A model generated the notes under the pieces. It had not been told where the DNA came from. It saw only the letters and a program-made list of their open reading frames with translations, and ran no database searches. Made by a program: the position numbers and the translations under genes. Shown piece by piece: positions 11,201 through 24,199 of a stretch of DNA of 64,000 nucleotides. Origin of the DNA: Melastoma dodecandrum (lineage: Eukaryota > Streptophyta > Magnoliopsida > Myrtales > Melastomataceae); contig JARUPY010000154.1 in the NCBI GenBank assembly GCA_029817715.1, positions 3,375,501-3,439,500 of the forward strand. Direction: 5' to 3'. Position 1 is the first letter of the stretch. Each line of letters begins with the position of its first letter.

Positions 11201-12311
11201 TACAAAGGGCCATTTACTTTACCGGCTAAGGAAAGTTATATCCCCCCCCCCCCCTCCCTCCCTCTTTAAAAAACCATTTGTACAATTTTTAACATTTGAC
11301 TTTTATTGGGTATTGGTTTAGAAAAATATAAACACTTAGATAAAATTTTAATGATGTAGGTAGAAATTGTGAGGCTAGCAATTAAGTGAAAGGGTATTAA
11401 ATTTGTATGCTATTATTTCCCAACAATGCATAAATATACCATGCAGACTGAAATAGATGTTAGATTTGTCGAACACAGGTGACGCGAATGAGAATTCCAT
11501 TAATAACCCTTTTAAGACGAAGAAATCAAACCCCCTTGAAATCTCGTCTCTTCAGGGTTTTCTACACCTTAGGAGAGTCTTGTCTTTAGCCGATTGTCCT
11601 TCTCCTATTTCCGCTGGCATAATACGAAAGACGACTTTGTTCATTCGTTTCTAATAAGAAGTGGCATTCAAGAGTTTTTTGGTTTTGGAGCATCAAAACT
11701 AGGGTTATGTAGGGGAGGGTTAGGGAGTTAGGGGATTGAATGAATCTACTACCATCATCTGCCCAACCATGAACAAAGGACTCCCTCCATCATTTTCCTA
11801 CTCCTGCCTTTTTCAATCTCTATACCCCACCCTCCTGGTAGTCAAAATAAGTAATCCCTATCATCCGACTTATAATGCTCGGCAGAGGTGAAGTCTGGAG
11901 TGTGGGTGTTGGTAGAGACTTATGCGGGACACTCGAAAAGGATATAGAAATGATGGGGTGTGTATTAAAAAGAGTGTGTTTGTGCTTTAATAATAAAAAA
12001 GTAGACGCCCAATCTATACGTGCAAAGTAAGTTGGAGAGGAAGAAGAGGATGGGGGTGTTGAATTTGTAAGATATCGAGGGGGTTGGGATGGCGGTGGCG
12101 TGTAAGTCCAGGGCCGGCACGCAAACGCATACTCGGAAAAGAAGAAACAAGTTATTATTATTATTAACATTTATTTAGGGTATGATTTCGGCGTATAAAC
12201 GTAACCCCAGAAAAAGAAAATTTTTAATAAGCTTTTATTTTCTTTTTTACGTTTCTCTAAATCGTGACAACTTAGGAGTGGAGTAATAGTAGTAGTTATC
12301 TCACAATCTTA
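8280..12311. other. Gene-poor intergenic region with low-complexity tracts
   Basis: Four kilobases without an intact gene. It contains a 16-17 base C run near 9431, a (TA)n tract at about 10812-10832, a (TAAA)n tract at about 10984-11002, another C run near 11240 and a (CTC)n tract near 12363-12385 just before the bHLH gene. A minus-strand stretch at 8447-8909 looks coding in two frames broken by a stop and a frameshift, but I do not recognise it. Otherwise nothing is supported. Confidence 0.5.
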
Positions 12312-12322
12312 CTTCTATAAAG
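12312..12322 (+). promoter_or_regulatory. Putative TATA box of the bHLH gene
   Basis: The sequence TTCTATAAAGACC lies about 165 bases before the bHLH start codon, followed by a pyrimidine-rich leader with CTC repeats typical of plant 5' UTRs. Position and sequence fit a core promoter; this is inferred only. Confidence 0.5.
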
Positions 12323-12481
12323 ACCTCATCGGCTTCTCCTTCACCTTCTCCCTCCCCCCCCCCTCCTCCTCCTCCTCCTCCTCCCAAGATCCCCTGCCTT
12401 TTAGCCTCCGCTGTTTTTCCTCTCTGTTTCCATTCCTTCTGTTTTTATCTATTTATTTGAGGTGCTTCGGGTGTCCTGGTA

Positions 12482-14319
12482 ATGGAGAACAACTTCATCC
12501 TCGCTGCTGCTGGGATCCAACCCCAGTCGATGCCGGATATGCAAGGCTGGCAGTGCCCTCCTCCCGATCCCATGTTCCACCCCAATGGCTGGGACTCCCC
12601 TGCTTTTAACGCAACCGTGCCCTCGCACCCGGGATCGGACCCCCGCTATGTTTGCAACGACAGTGCCCTTATCCGGGAATTGGTTGGGAAATTGGGTGTT
12701 TTCGGAGGCGATCCCGAGGAGATCGCCGGTAGTTCCTGCTACAGCACTCCCCTCGGCTCCCCGCCCAACTTTGGGCCAAAAACTAACTTGGCTGAGTTCG
12801 CAGCCGATCCGGGATTCGTGGAGCGGGCGGCGAAGTTCTCGTGCTTTGGGAGTAGAAGCTTCAACGGCAGGAGCGGAGGAGTTGAGTTCCCCCGGGGACA
12901 ATTCGCTGCGGCCAGAGACGTGAAACTAGGCCGAGTCTCGAGTAGCCCCTCGCTGAACGGCTTAGGGGTAGGGCCACGACTGGGGATTATTGAGGTCGGA
13001 GGGTCTCTCCGGCCGCTGGAGCGGATCGACTCGATGGAGTTGCCGGAGGAGGAGTCTTCGGTGATCGAGCCGGTCCCAAGCTTGGAGACGGGTACGAGAG
13101 GCTCCAGCGAGTCGAACCCGAGGAAGAGGAAGGGAGCCGCGAACAGAGGAAAAGCCAACGAGACCAAGGGCACGGGGAAATCGAGCGCGAAGCGATGCAA
13201 GTCCGACGAGGGCGAGGTCGGGATGAAGAAGGAGGGCAACGTGGGGGACGAGGAAGCTGGGGAGAAGAAGAACAAGGACGAGGGGAAGCAGCCGGAGCCG
13301 CCCAAGGACTACATTCATGTTAGAGCAAGGAGAGGACAAGCCACGGACAGCCACAGCCTCGCCGAAAGAGTGAGTGCCCGCCCGTGGTTAACAGCAATAA
13401 CATTAATTTTTCTTCATGTCTCTAACTAAATTAATTACAGGTGAGAAGAGAGAAAATTAGCGAGCGGATGAAGCTTCTACAAGACCTCGTACCCGGTTGC
13501 AATAAGGTGGTCAAAAACAGCAACAGATTCCTAGGAAGTTGGTGATTAACCAAACCGTATGTAAGAAATTGTGACTGATGTGGGTTATCGTATGCAGGTG
13601 ACGGGAAAGGCGTTGATGCTGGACGAAATAATAAACTACGTGCAGTCGCTCCAACGTCAAGTGGAGGTAATAATGTATATTACAAATACCAAATACCATT
13701 TTGATATTTAAACCATTTTCCTTACATTGTGGCGGTGGTGGTGGTGGCAAACAGTTCTTATCGATGAAACTAGCGTCGGTCAACACCAGCCTGGATTTGG
13801 CGGATTCCCTAATGTCAAAGGATCACCGTCACCACCATGTACACACTCACATCCAGGCCTAATTAAAAACTCTAATTCATTTATTTTATCTCCTCCTTAT
13901 GAATAATACACGTCTGTCCCTTGCCAGCAGATGTACACCCCCCATCAAATGTACGAGGGGGAAGCACCTCCTCCTCCTCCGCCGTCGTCGAATGACCTTC
14001 ACCGGCTCAACCCCCACCGGCCTCTCGATTCGCACTTCGCACCGCCGAGCGACCTCCAGGTAAAAAAAAAAAAAAAGAAGAAATCTTCACTTATATATAA
14101 TTATGGTTATGTATATGGAAATCTTATCTGATTGTGAGTTGGGGGGGTTTTGCATGAATTGAACAGTACGGAGGAGGAGGAGTGGGTTACAGCGGCGGGG
14201 GAGGAGGAGATGACTTGCACACAATTGTACAGATGGGACTGGGTCAAAGCTCTCTTCAAGACACCACCACCACCACCACCACGTCCTCCTCCTTCGACCC
14301 CCAATTATTCCATTACTGA
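12482..14319 (+). CDS. bHLH transcription factor, bHLH62/CIB3 and bHLH78-like
   Basis: Six coding exons: 12482-13369, 13441-13506, 13598-13666, 13755-13838, 13931-14059 and 14167-14319. All junctions keep frame and give 462 aa. The N-terminal half carries the subgroup signatures LIRELVGKLG, TNLAEFAADPGFVERAAKFS and CFGSRSFNGR. A basic, Lys-rich linker with nuclear-localisation character (NPRKRKGAANRGK) precedes the conserved YIHVRARRGQATDSHSLAER. The basic region then reads HSLAERVRREKISERMKLLQ, with the His-Glu-Arg residues needed for E-box/G-box binding, followed by helix 2 (KALMLDEIINYVQSLQRQVE). Relatives (CIB1/CIB3 group) act in the nucleus, and some pair with cryptochrome 2 to promote flowering. 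The C-terminus ends FDPQLFHY. Function within the subgroup is inferred by similarity. Confidence 0.93.
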
Positions 14320-16373
14320 AAAAATATATAACATTACACCTCCCCCACACCCACACCCACACCTAAATTAAAATAAAATTAGTCGGTTGGGTTGGGGAGG
14401 GTTTGTCCATCCAAGTTAGAAGAAGTGATCTCCACATGATTAACTTCATGCGGAAGTTCTTTTTTAAAAATAAATAAATAAATGAAGATTTATATTTTTT
14501 AAAAATTTTTTGACGCCACTTTTTAGGTTGTTGTGGTTATATTAAACCATTTGTATCTGGCTGGTTTTTTGTTTTTTATATACCCGTGAGGAGGGCTGCT
14601 GCAATTGCAAAGGAAGGGGGAAAGAAAAGGCTTTGGTAGTAGTAGTAGTAGCAGTACATCATCATGACCTGTAAAAACTAGCTATTATTATTATTATTAT
14701 GATGATGATGGTGGTGTCATTGTATCTTTTGGATTAATCCCAACGATGGGCAATTGAAGACCGCCCTTTTTTATATTAATTATTGTTTGTATGTGGTGAT
14801 TAGTCCCCCCCACCCCCTCAAAGGTAATAAATAATAGAATGTAGAAATTGTGTTTGGTCGTGTGTGTTGTTTTCAATTGTTGGTAACAGCTGTTTGTGTC
14901 GGGGGTCCTTTCTTTCAATCGAGATTACAGCCAAAAGAGTCTAGTCTGGTGAAATGATTAGGACATTTTGAATTTGTTGAGGTTAGGTTAGGTTAGGTTT
15001 TGGTTTCCTTTCCTCCTCGTTTTGTGGGTCATTAATATTTTTTCTCGCCGTTAAACCCGGGAAGGGGAGAGGGCACCAGATATTTCCCTGCCATGATTAG
15101 ACGGAGAAGATGAATAAACTGGGGGAGTTAAGATGGGATGGAGTAATCATAACACCAATAATAATCAATGGAAAGAAGAAGTGGGGGGTCAGGTTCTTAA
15201 AGGTGCCTCCCGTTTACTTAATGCAATTCCTCGTTTGATGATGGGGTTAAAAATTAATAATAATAAAAAAAGAAAAGAAGGAAAAAGGAAGCCTTTCTGA
15301 GCTGTAGAATGGAAATGGGAAAATTCTCCAACCTTTTTTTTTTTTAATTTTAAACTAAGGGAAAAGATGCTCTTTGGTAATGTGTTAGGTGGAGATGACA
15401 GCCTCGTCGCTCCCACTAAAGCTCTCCTACTACTAATAATCATGCTCCCATTTTTTTATCAACCCATTCAACCTTGATCTATCTAATCTTCCCTTCTCTT
15501 TCCCCTTCAGATCTGACAGTAATGTTTCTTCTTCTTCTTCTTCTTTTGTTTAATTGAGTGGAGTGGGGGGAGGCATCAACAATTTTTGGATTTATAACAA
15601 ACGGGTGTTTGCTTTTAACAATGAGAAAAAAGGGTGGTTGCTAAATCGATTTCGCTTCTGTCCTTTTTTTTCCCCCTCTGGAGAACAACAGAAAAGGGCC
15701 TTTCTTTTATTGTCAGAATGAAATTTAATCTCCAATCAATCAATCAATCGGTCAGTCAGTCAAGTCCACTCCCCCGGTCGCATCCCAACCAATGATTTAA
15801 GTAAAACAAGGGAGTGGTAAGAGGGGGGGGAGGGTATCATCAAATGAGGGTGAGGTTGGAGGTGGAGGAATCAACCATGGATTATGATTAGGGGGGTTAG
15901 GGAAGGACTATCCCCTAACTACAAGGGAAAGAGGGAAAAATGCAAGAATTTCCATTCTCGTTGTGAATTCAATGCCCAATCATTGCTAGTGCTGAGATTC
16001 CTGTAGGGTAGGGGGGGGGGGGGTTCCTTCTCTTGGGCCTACTGCAAAATCAAATCTTAAATGTTAACTGCTACCACAAACCATCCCACAAGGCCCAAAT
16101 TGTCCCCAACAACCTCAATTTCTCTCACAAAAGATTCTACCAAGACTTAAAACAATAATAATAATCATCATCATCATCATCGTAACAATAACTCAAAGAT
16201 GTCATTTCTACTACGTTTGGAGAGATCCCAGAATCCCATAAGCAGTGCCTAACTCATTACTGAGAAAATAAAAGACGGGCGAAGGTCCTGTCGGCCTTGT
16301 CGATGGTCACAGCTTGGCCTCCTTCTGGCGGGCGCGACAAGAAACGGGGTTGCAAGACTGACTACAAGAAGAA
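14320..16373. other. Convergent intergenic region between bHLH (+) and FKBP62-like (-) genes
   Basis: It holds the 3' UTRs of both genes and low-complexity sequence: ATT and TAG triplet runs (about 14635-14700), a TTC run (about 15528-15546), a G run (about 16010-16022) and a (TCA)n run (about 16163-16181). No gene is visible. Confidence 0.6.
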
Positions 16374-19300
16374 TCACGCCCGGGAACTCTCATTGGCTCC
16401 CTGAGTCTCGAGTTTCCTCATCTTCGCAAACATGCTGCCGTAGAACTGGGCATCCTTCTTGTTATATTCCTTCACCTTCTCTTTCAACACCTTGTACTCG
16501 AGCTTCACCTCCCTAATCAGCACATGACCACAAGTCTTTCTCAGCACGAACTTTGAGATTCCAAATAACAGAAAAACAACAACCTCCCCCGGCTGGTCAT
16601 CACCTGTTATCAGGGTCAATCTCAAGAGCCCTCTTGATGTCGATTTCAGCCAAATCAAAATCAGCAAGTTGAGTATACGCATGTGCTCTTCTATAAAGAG
16701 CCTTGACATTCGTGCTCTCGAGTTCAAGGACCTGAAAGGATTCGCAACTCTTCGGTATTAGGGGTAACATCAAATAAAACAAGAGAAATAGATAATAACT
16801 TGATCCAACGCTATACCTGGGTGCAGAGCTTCTCTGCCTGCTTGAAATCTTTCAGTTTCAGCTTGCAGGCCGCATCGTTCAGTTTGCATGCAACCTTCAG
16901 TACCTTGGCTTGTTTTTTCTCTTCATCACTGAAGGCAGAATCATACTCTATGAGTTTCGCAGCCTGCAGAAGACCGTTTATAAATGTCAGCACGAACTAT
17001 TAAGATTTATTCCTCATAAAGTGGGACTTGAATGCGGCCAGTGTCTGGTGTGAAGATTGTGCGAGCGATTTCGGCGAGCGTTGGAGAAGGAAGAGTGGAA
17101 ATCGGTGAGGTTTGGAAACAATAAGTGAATTCCATAATGGTGATAACACAATCACTCGCCTTTTCATATCTTTTAGATGCTCTTGCGGGTTTCCCAGCTT
17201 TGAACAGCAAATTACCCTCCTCTTTCTTCTTCCCAGCAGCCTCAATCTTCTCGGCAGTGTTCATGTCCCAGGACTCTTTATCCTGAAGGGAGATAGGATA
17301 AGAAAGCTTACGGAAACCTGAGAATTTCCACAGGGGAAGGGCAGAAAAATACATTCATTCACTTCATCATACCTTCACAAAAGATAGCATCTCCACTTCA
17401 TAATGGATCGTTGAATTCGGGGGAACAACAGCCAGTTCTTGCAATGACTCAGATGACCCAATCGCGTATTCAGGGGCAATTGTAACATGGGCAAGTTCTC
17501 CCTTCTTCATGTTCATGACAGCCCTGTCGAGCCCCTCGATCACTTGTTCTATGAAATCAACCATATCATGAGAAACTCCCAAATACTAGAACACAAATTT
17601 CAGACCTGCACAAAGTTAGCAGTACCTTCATCAGTTTTGAACTCGAACGGTTCCTCATCATCACCATGGCCCTTCTTCAAAAATATGGTGCCATCTTGCA
17701 ACTTACCGATCAATTTAACTGAAAAGAACTTAATAGATGAGAAACAACATTATTTATTAAATCAGCTTTCTTATACTGATCCACTTATTGAGAGGAGCCA
17801 TCCCTTAACTAGGAAATTAACAAATTCTTAGTTATGAAGAGAGAGGTTTACCTTTAACAACTGCTCCTTCATTAGGGCGCTCATACCCCTCTCCTTCCTT
17901 CAAGATTTTCTTTATGACTTTCTTATCATCGGTCACCGCAGAAACTGTCTTCCAGGATACCAGCTGCAAAGCAATGTTCAGGGTGGCATTGGGTGGCACT
18001 GCTGCTTCTGTACCAGTTGCGGGTTTCCCCTTCTCACCGAATCCATCTGGAACAAAGACGCGATGGGAAAGTCCAAAAAACAGCAGGTGAGGTATATCCA
18101 AGCAACTAAAAGGGAAAAACTTCTCTACTTACATTGTGGCCTCACAGTCAATAGGACCTTCTCTCCCTTCTTCATGGTTTTTACAGCTTCACTCAGGGCT
18201 GGGCAGAAAAGACCTACAGGCAGAAAAGGATAGAGAAGATGATCTGGTAAATGAATCCCGAGCTCAAAGCATCGATTTATAGAAAAGCCACATCTCCTCC
18301 GTAATGGGCAATAGGTAATTAATTTAGAAATGATTTACCTTCTTCTACAATGAATTCTGCTCCTTCAGATATGGAAACAACTGTGCCGTCCTCAAGCCGA
18401 GCCTCATAATTAACTTGATTTCAATAAATACATTGGGTAAGAGGAGATTACCTAAAACTTCATCACAGCAGCAAGAGGAAGACTGAACTTACCTAAAACT
18501 TCATCGAGATCCTTAGGATTCTCCCATTTCTCACCCGCACCAAGAATCCTCTTAAATATGCCACCATCCTTACATATATCCTTGACGCTTGTCCATTTAA
18601 GCAATTCGACATCAAACTGCAGGGTAGCGTTTGGAGGTACCGTAGGAGGAGAACCGGACTCTCCATAAGCTAATTCGGCAGGGATGGTGAATATGGCATT
18701 TTCGCCTTTCTTCATCGTCTTGATACCCTGGTCCCATCCCTTTATAACTTGACCTGCGATTGCCATTCAGAAACAACCTAATCTCAGCGTCTTATTTTTT
18801 TTCTCAAACCGGGTGAATGACAAGTCGCCAACACACTAATTCGATAAAGTTGAAAACTTTGCCACAAAGTGAGAAACCATCAGATTGGCAAAGTAATCAT
18901 TGACAACAAAATCCAGTTCCCATTTCCAGATATAGTAAGCATTAACACTGAATAATAAGAACCAAAATTTCTCTGAGAGACGAGAACACTATCACTGATC
19001 CCAGCAGAGTACTAACAAACAAACAAATACCGACTCCATCCCACACTCTTTTTAACAAGGGAGGATAACTCACCCTGACCGAGCGTGAAGCTGAACGGAG
19101 TCCCCCGATCCCTGCTAGAATCAAACTGAGTCCCATCGAGCAAAGTCCCGGTGTAATGCACTGCAAGAAACAAAAACCATAGGAAAAAACACTGGAGAGA
19201 ATCCCAAGCCACTCCCCTGTGGCTCAATCCACTCCATTACCTTCGACCTCGTCGCCATTTTCAGGAGTCTCCCATCCTTCGCCTTCCTTGAGGAGCTTCT

Positions 19301-19445
19301 TCTTGAGTCCTTGCTTGCCGATCTCCTTCTCTTCCCCGACCTTGATGATCGGGGCGTAGTCATCGCCAGGGAGATCGACGTCGTCGTTCATCATCATGTC
19401 GTCGCCGGCACCGGGCATTTCGAAGTCCTCGTCCATCTCCCCCAC
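16374..19445 (-). CDS. FKBP62: FKBP62/ROF1-like peptidyl-prolyl isomerase (three FKBP domains plus TPR)
   Basis: Twelve coding exons on the minus strand, in order 19241-19445, 19074-19160, 18493-18753, 18339-18413, 18133-18213, 17852-18046, 17626-17718, 17373-17548, 17160-17282, 16817-16963, 16604-16731 and 16374-16512, giving 569 aa in continuous frame (Arabidopsis ROF1 is about 550). An acidic N-terminus leads into FKBP domain 1 ([22 protein letters not shown], [16 protein letters not shown]), domain 2 ([18 protein letters not shown]) and domain 3 ([19 protein letters not shown]). Tetratricopeptide repeats follow (residues about 400-540, e.g. [35 protein letters not shown]), with a basic C-terminal helix that in this family binds calmodulin. 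The family folds prolines and docks HSP90 through the TPR, supporting acquired thermotolerance. The ninth intron appears to use a GC donor (AAG/GCGAGT at 17160/17159); only this keeps the conserved [13 protein letters not shown] in frame. The first Met of [11 protein letters not shown] is used; the second is possible. Confidence 0.93.
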
Positions 19446-19711
19446 CCCCTTCCTTCCCCCTCGTTCGGCCTCGGGAACGGTTTCGCGGACGGGGAAGAAC
19501 GAGGGAGCTACGAATGTAGAAGACGTCCGTTCAGGCGTGAGGGTGGGTTTCTAGAGAGTTCTAAAAAGGGTGATACCGTAATTTCATTATGAGTTTAAGG
19601 CCCACAGACCCACTTAGGCCCAAAAATGAACGGTCCGTCGGTTGGGTTTTGGGTGTGGGGGGTTGCATGGCAATGGCATGGCTTACCTAATTTTATTAGT
19701 AAGATGTGTTG
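19446..19711. promoter_or_regulatory. Upstream region of the FKBP62-like gene
   Basis: About 270 bases between the FKBP62 start codon (transcribed leftwards) and the first recognisable codons of the glucanase pseudogene. It must contain the 5' UTR and core promoter. I could not single out a heat-shock element with confidence. Confidence 0.35.
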
Positions 19712-20668
19712 CCCAGCATGATCCGGCACCTCCTGGTCGGGATCGAGATTATCAGTGACAAGACGAATAAGGATGTATAGTTCAACCTCGTGCCCACCAT
19801 GAAGCTGATCAGGCTGCGCTGGAGAAGTACGAAGTCAAGGACGTGAACGTCGGCACCTCAATGGCCATCGATGTGCTGGAGAATTTGGCCGTGTACCCGC
19901 CTTCGAATGCCACTTTCAGGAAGGACATCTTGCGCCGGGTTATCCGGCCAATGTTGGAGTTCTTGCAAGATACGGGGTCATTCTACTACTTCGACGTGTA
20001 CACGTACTTTCACTTACTGGATCAAGGACTCGAAGAAGATCGGGCTTGATCGTTCTACAACTTCAACGTGTACACGTACTTCCACTTATATCCCCATCTT
20101 CATTGCTGAGACCGGGTGGCCAACTCTGGAGACTACAACCAAATCGGGGCGAACTATTACAACTCTGCCACTTACAACAGGAACCTGGATTGGAAGCTAG
20201 CCACCGGGAGGCCCATCGGCACCCGGCCCGGCCTGGTAAACCCATGAGGGCGTTGATATTCGTCCCGTTCAATGAAAACATGAAGTGGGGACCGTCCACC
20301 AAGCATCACTTCGGATTGCTGTACCGAAAAGGTTCCAGGGTCTACGACGTAGACCTTGGGGGTAGGACAAAGGTCTCAGCATACGGCCCATTATCGTCGC
20401 CCAAGAACAACAACGCCTACAAAGGGAAATACTGGTGTGCGGCGGCAGACAGTGCGCGCAACAATGAGACTGCGCTTAGGTTGGCCGGGACCACAGCTTT
20501 GCGGTCACAACAAAAGGATTATAACGGGACATCGAGAAGGGCGGGTCGTGCTGCAGATTGGGTCGCATGTGCTGCGGGCGAGCTACCATGTGCCAAGGCC
20601 AGGAAGTCTGGATTATGCTGTTACTTTAAGTGGGCTTGGGGCCCAAACCATCAAAGACCCAAGTAAAG
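19712..20668 (+). pseudogene. GH17 beta-1,3-glucanase (X8-containing) pseudogene, 5'-truncated
   Basis: The sequence tracks the intact GH17 gene 2 kb downstream, from its 'IRYLLVGNE' region to the end of its X8 domain. Recognisable pieces are IRHLLVGIEIISDKTNKDV followed by a stop, VNVGTSMAIDVLENLAVYPP, RPMLEFLQDTGSFYYFDVYTYF, FIAETGWP, NMKWGPSTKHHFGLLYRKGS, a KYWCAAADSARNNETAL X8 start and a frame-shifted GLGAQTIKDPSK end. The acid/base Glu of LVGNE survives only as LVGIE (Asn to Ile). There is an in-frame stop at about 19777, at least three frame changes, and a deletion of the region between YTYF and IAETGWP. The N-terminal third and signal peptide are missing. It is best read as a dead tandem duplicate. 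Confidence 0.9.
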
Positions 20669-21841
20669 CCCACTTCTCATTCACGTTACTATTTCCTTTT
20701 GTATATTTAAATAACCAAATTATTTGCACGCGATGGTTCATGCAAAATCCCTAGCGTCTCTGATTCGCACTGATTGAAGTGTGGTGTAGGTGTCCATTAT
20801 TTATCCCATATGAGGTTGATGTAATGTCCTTCCATTTTGTGGACCCCTAAGTAGTTTTTATTCATCCATCTTCAAAGGTTGTTGGACGGAATGAACGGCT
20901 ATCCACATTTGTCATGCCTGCCGTGATTGTTTTAGGACTCAAATGACGGAGGTTGTCCACGCGGACTAGGTGTTTGATATACTAGCTATGTTACAAAATA
21001 ATGATACGAATATATTTAGCGAAAAACATAATAATTATAAAAGATTTGTCAAATAATATTCATAATTCAGTGTTAAAAATATTAAATTTAATTTGAAAAA
21101 ATTCGTTATTTCTAACATCCAAAATGAATATGATGTTTTTAATATTGAATTATTTTATCAACAAACCTCGGAAGCATGTCTCGGAGGTCCGCAGATGTCG
21201 TGATGATATGTTCGAGTGTCGTGTTTGGTTGGCGTTGGGGGTTGATGTCAGGAGGGGCAGACAAAGTCAGAAACCAAAGGACAAAGGAGGAAGTGTCGCC
21301 CATACATCTTAGAAACGGCTACTTCCAACTTTGTCGTCTTTCTCCCAACCTCCCTCAATGTCCGTCCTAAAGCTAAATTCTCCCACCTTTACTGACCCAC
21401 ATCCGAAAGTAAGGTCCAAACGGAGAGATTATGATCTACATCATCGGCGTACACATCACCCTGCCGTCCTCGGCAACGTTCCCGATCTGTTTTTGGTTGT
21501 GTTTTTCTGGTGATATGGTTCACAAAGATTGTTCTTTGACCCCCCCCCCCCCCTCCCCCCCAATTCACCCATCGTTTTAGTTGTCCTCTTTCTCCCTGCT
21601 TACATCTACTGACTCCCCCCCACAACCTGTTGTCTGTCATTACTGGCCCTCGCCACCATCGCCCCACCAATAAACTGAACTTTTCGGGAAAAGCTGCTCC
21701 TCTAAAAAAGAAGAAAGGCAAGCGAACAAAGAGAGATCGATCTTCCCTCACAAGCCTCTCTTCTCTAATAATTCCTCTTCCTTCCTCCTCACACACTCTC
21801 ACCAGTTATTTTGACCTCCTCATTCCATCGACCCATCTTCG
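20669..21841. other. Intergenic, upstream of the GH17 gene
   Basis: No coding sequence. It includes a C-rich run near 21540-21560 and pyrimidine-rich sequence close to the GH17 start that probably forms the 5' UTR. Core promoter elements are not obvious. Confidence 0.5.
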
Positions 21842-23625
21842 ATGATGATGGGTTTCTTCCAAATCATCCTCGTCTCTTCTTTGATTGCATTCACGAGTAA
21901 GTCCTTTTTGTTAAGCCGTGTTCATTGCTTTCGTATTCAGAATTGGGTCTTGATTGGTTTCTTTTGAAATGCGAATTTGCAGGCGCGGAGTTCTCGGCCA
22001 AGGTCGGTATTAACTACGGCCAATTAGGGGACAACCTCCCTTCGCCGACGGAGTCTGTCCGCCTCATCTGTACCAAGCTCAAGGCCAAGCGCGTCAAAAT
22101 CTACGATGCCAACCCCGACATCCTCTCCGCCCTCAGGGGAACTGACCTCCAGGTCTCGATCATGGTCCCCAACGAGATCATCGACGACATCGCTGTCAAT
22201 CAGTCCCTCGCGGACCATTGGGTTCATTCCAATGTCCGGCCTTTCTACCCGGAGACCGAGATCCGGTACCTCCTCGTCGGCAATGAGGTGATCAGCAGCA
22301 CGGGGAACAAGACCTGGCTTAACCTCGTGCCCGCGATGCGCCGGATCAAGAAGTCGTTGAAGGCACACCGCATCCGGAAGGTCAAGGTCGGGACCTCGCT
22401 AGCGATGGACGTGCTCACGTCGTCTTACCCGCCTTCCGAAGGGAAGTTCCGCCCAGACATTGCCCTGCCCATCATGAGGCCGATGCTCGAGTTCATCAAC
22501 CACACCAAGTCCTTCCTCTTCCTCGACGTGTACCCATACTTTGCATGGGCCGCCGACCCCGTCCACGTCGACCTAAACTACACCCTCTTTGAGTCCCACA
22601 ACATTACCGTCACCGACCCGGGGACGGGACTTGTCTACCATAACCTCTTCGACCAGATGGTCGACGCAGTCATATTCGCGTCCTCAAAGCTGGGGTACCC
22701 TGACATTAGGATCTGGATAGCGGAGACAGGGTGGCCAAATGCCGGCGACTACGACCAGCGTGGGGCCAACATATACAACGCTGCGACGTACAACCGGAAC
22801 GTGGTCAGGAAGCTAACCGCGCATCCACCGAGGGGGACGCCAGCACGGCCAGGCCGAGTCCTCCCCTCGTTCATATTCGCACTGTACAACGAGGACCAGA
22901 AGCCAGGGCCGGGGACGGAGAGGCATTTCGGGGTGCTTTACCCGAACGGGACGAGCGTGTATGACATAGACCTGAGCGGGGAGACGACGGAGGAGGAGTA
23001 CGCGAAGAAGCCGCTGCCGAAGCCGTGGAACGACGAGGGGTACAAGGGGGAGATATGGTGCGTGGTGGGGAGGCCAAGGGAGGCGAACCGGACGGCTCTA
23101 GCCGCGGCGCTGTCGTACGTGTGCTCGCAGGGGAACGGAACCTGCGGGGCGATACAACCGGGGAAGGCTTGCTACAAGCCCAAGTCCCTGGTTCGGATGG
23201 CTAGCTACGCCTTCAGCTCTTACTGGGCTGCGTTCAGGAAGGACGGGGCCACATGTTATTTCGATGGGCTGGCGACTCAGACGATTAAGGACCCCAGTAA
23301 GTCCCCACGGCTCATATCATTTAATTTAACAATTCTTTCATATATTTTCAAGTTAAAGCAGAATTATTTTTTCTTAAATTTAATTTCATAATAATAGAAT
23401 TAATTTTTATAGTACACATTAACCTAGCGAAAAATAAATAAATAGAATTGACTAGGAGAAAGCAATCATGAGATTCCTGAAACCAGAAAGAAAGAAAAGT
23501 ACCTTTTTTTTTCTGAAAGTAATTTTGGCTTTTGGCTTTATTCCTGTATCCTTAATTTTCCCGCTAATGAATATTTGGATTTGGCAGGTTACGGGCATTG
23601 CAAATTCCCCAGCGTGACTCTTTGA
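21842..23625 (+). CDS. Glucan endo-1,3-beta-glucosidase, GH17 with C-terminal X8 (CBM43) domain
   Basis: Three coding exons (21842-21896, 21983-23296, 23588-23625) give 468 aa. Exon 1 encodes a secretion signal (GFFQIILVSSLIAFTS), so the protein enters the secretory pathway. The mature GH17 domain opens with KVGINYGQLGDNLPSP and carries the acid/base Glu in LLVGNEV and the nucleophile Glu in WIAETGWPNAGDYDQ, so it should be active on callose. From about residue 365 the X8 domain shows its cysteines (EIWCVVGRP, YVCSQGNGTCGAIQPG, ACYKP, TCYFDGLATQTIKDPS). The short third exon encodes SYGHCKFPSVTL and supplies the last Cys. There is no hydrophobic GPI-anchor tail, so a cell-wall rather than membrane-anchored enzyme is likely. 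The three-Met start is ambiguous by one or two residues. Confidence 0.95.
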
Positions 23626-24199
23626 ATCCCAGATTTGATTGATAATTAGTTTGTATTGGGTCGGTTTGATTCATGGGATTTTGGATTAACAATATGACTT
23701 GTAAGATAAGATTGATGTGGAACTGGAAAGAGGGTCGGGGATTGGAGAACCTCATGTAATAAACGAAACTTGTTCGCTTGGGGGCCCCCCCGAGAAAGGC
23801 ACTTTGACTTGTATTTCAGACATAACCACACGTTCATACGACTCAAAGAAGAACAAGTGTGGAGCCCCCGCTTAACAGCCCACGACGTGCTGATTATTTT
23901 GGGCTATTTCTCTCCTGGCCTAGCTAGTGTTTTCTAACACGAATCTAAGTTCGGAGCACATCTCTGTAAGGAGTCGACTAGGTTCCTTCAAATGAGAGAA
24001 GAAGAAAAAAACACCAGTCAATAATAAAAGGGGAAATAACTTAAAAAGTAAAGGTTATCAGGATTTCCGTTGCAATATTATTTCAGGTTACACGAGGTTT
24101 ACTAAATCAGGAGTTTCATGAGGGAATATTCCTTACTCGAAGGTCTTCAATCTGAGCGGTGGTGAAGATTGCTATTCGAGATTCTTAGCCAAATCAGTA
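23626..24199. other. 3' flank of the GH17 gene
   Basis: 3' UTR and intergenic sequence. Bases at about 23655-23785 resemble 24890-25030 (shared blocks such as GGTCGG followed by TTGGAGA, and GAAACTT-TTCG), which indicates a small duplicated segment. A GC-rich palindromic run GGGGGCCCCCCC lies at about 23780. Confidence 0.5.

Noticed and set aside
12739..13305. 188-codon minus-strand frame opposite the bHLH first exon
   Set aside because: GC-rich codon bias of the real exon leaves the antisense frame open; it has no domain.
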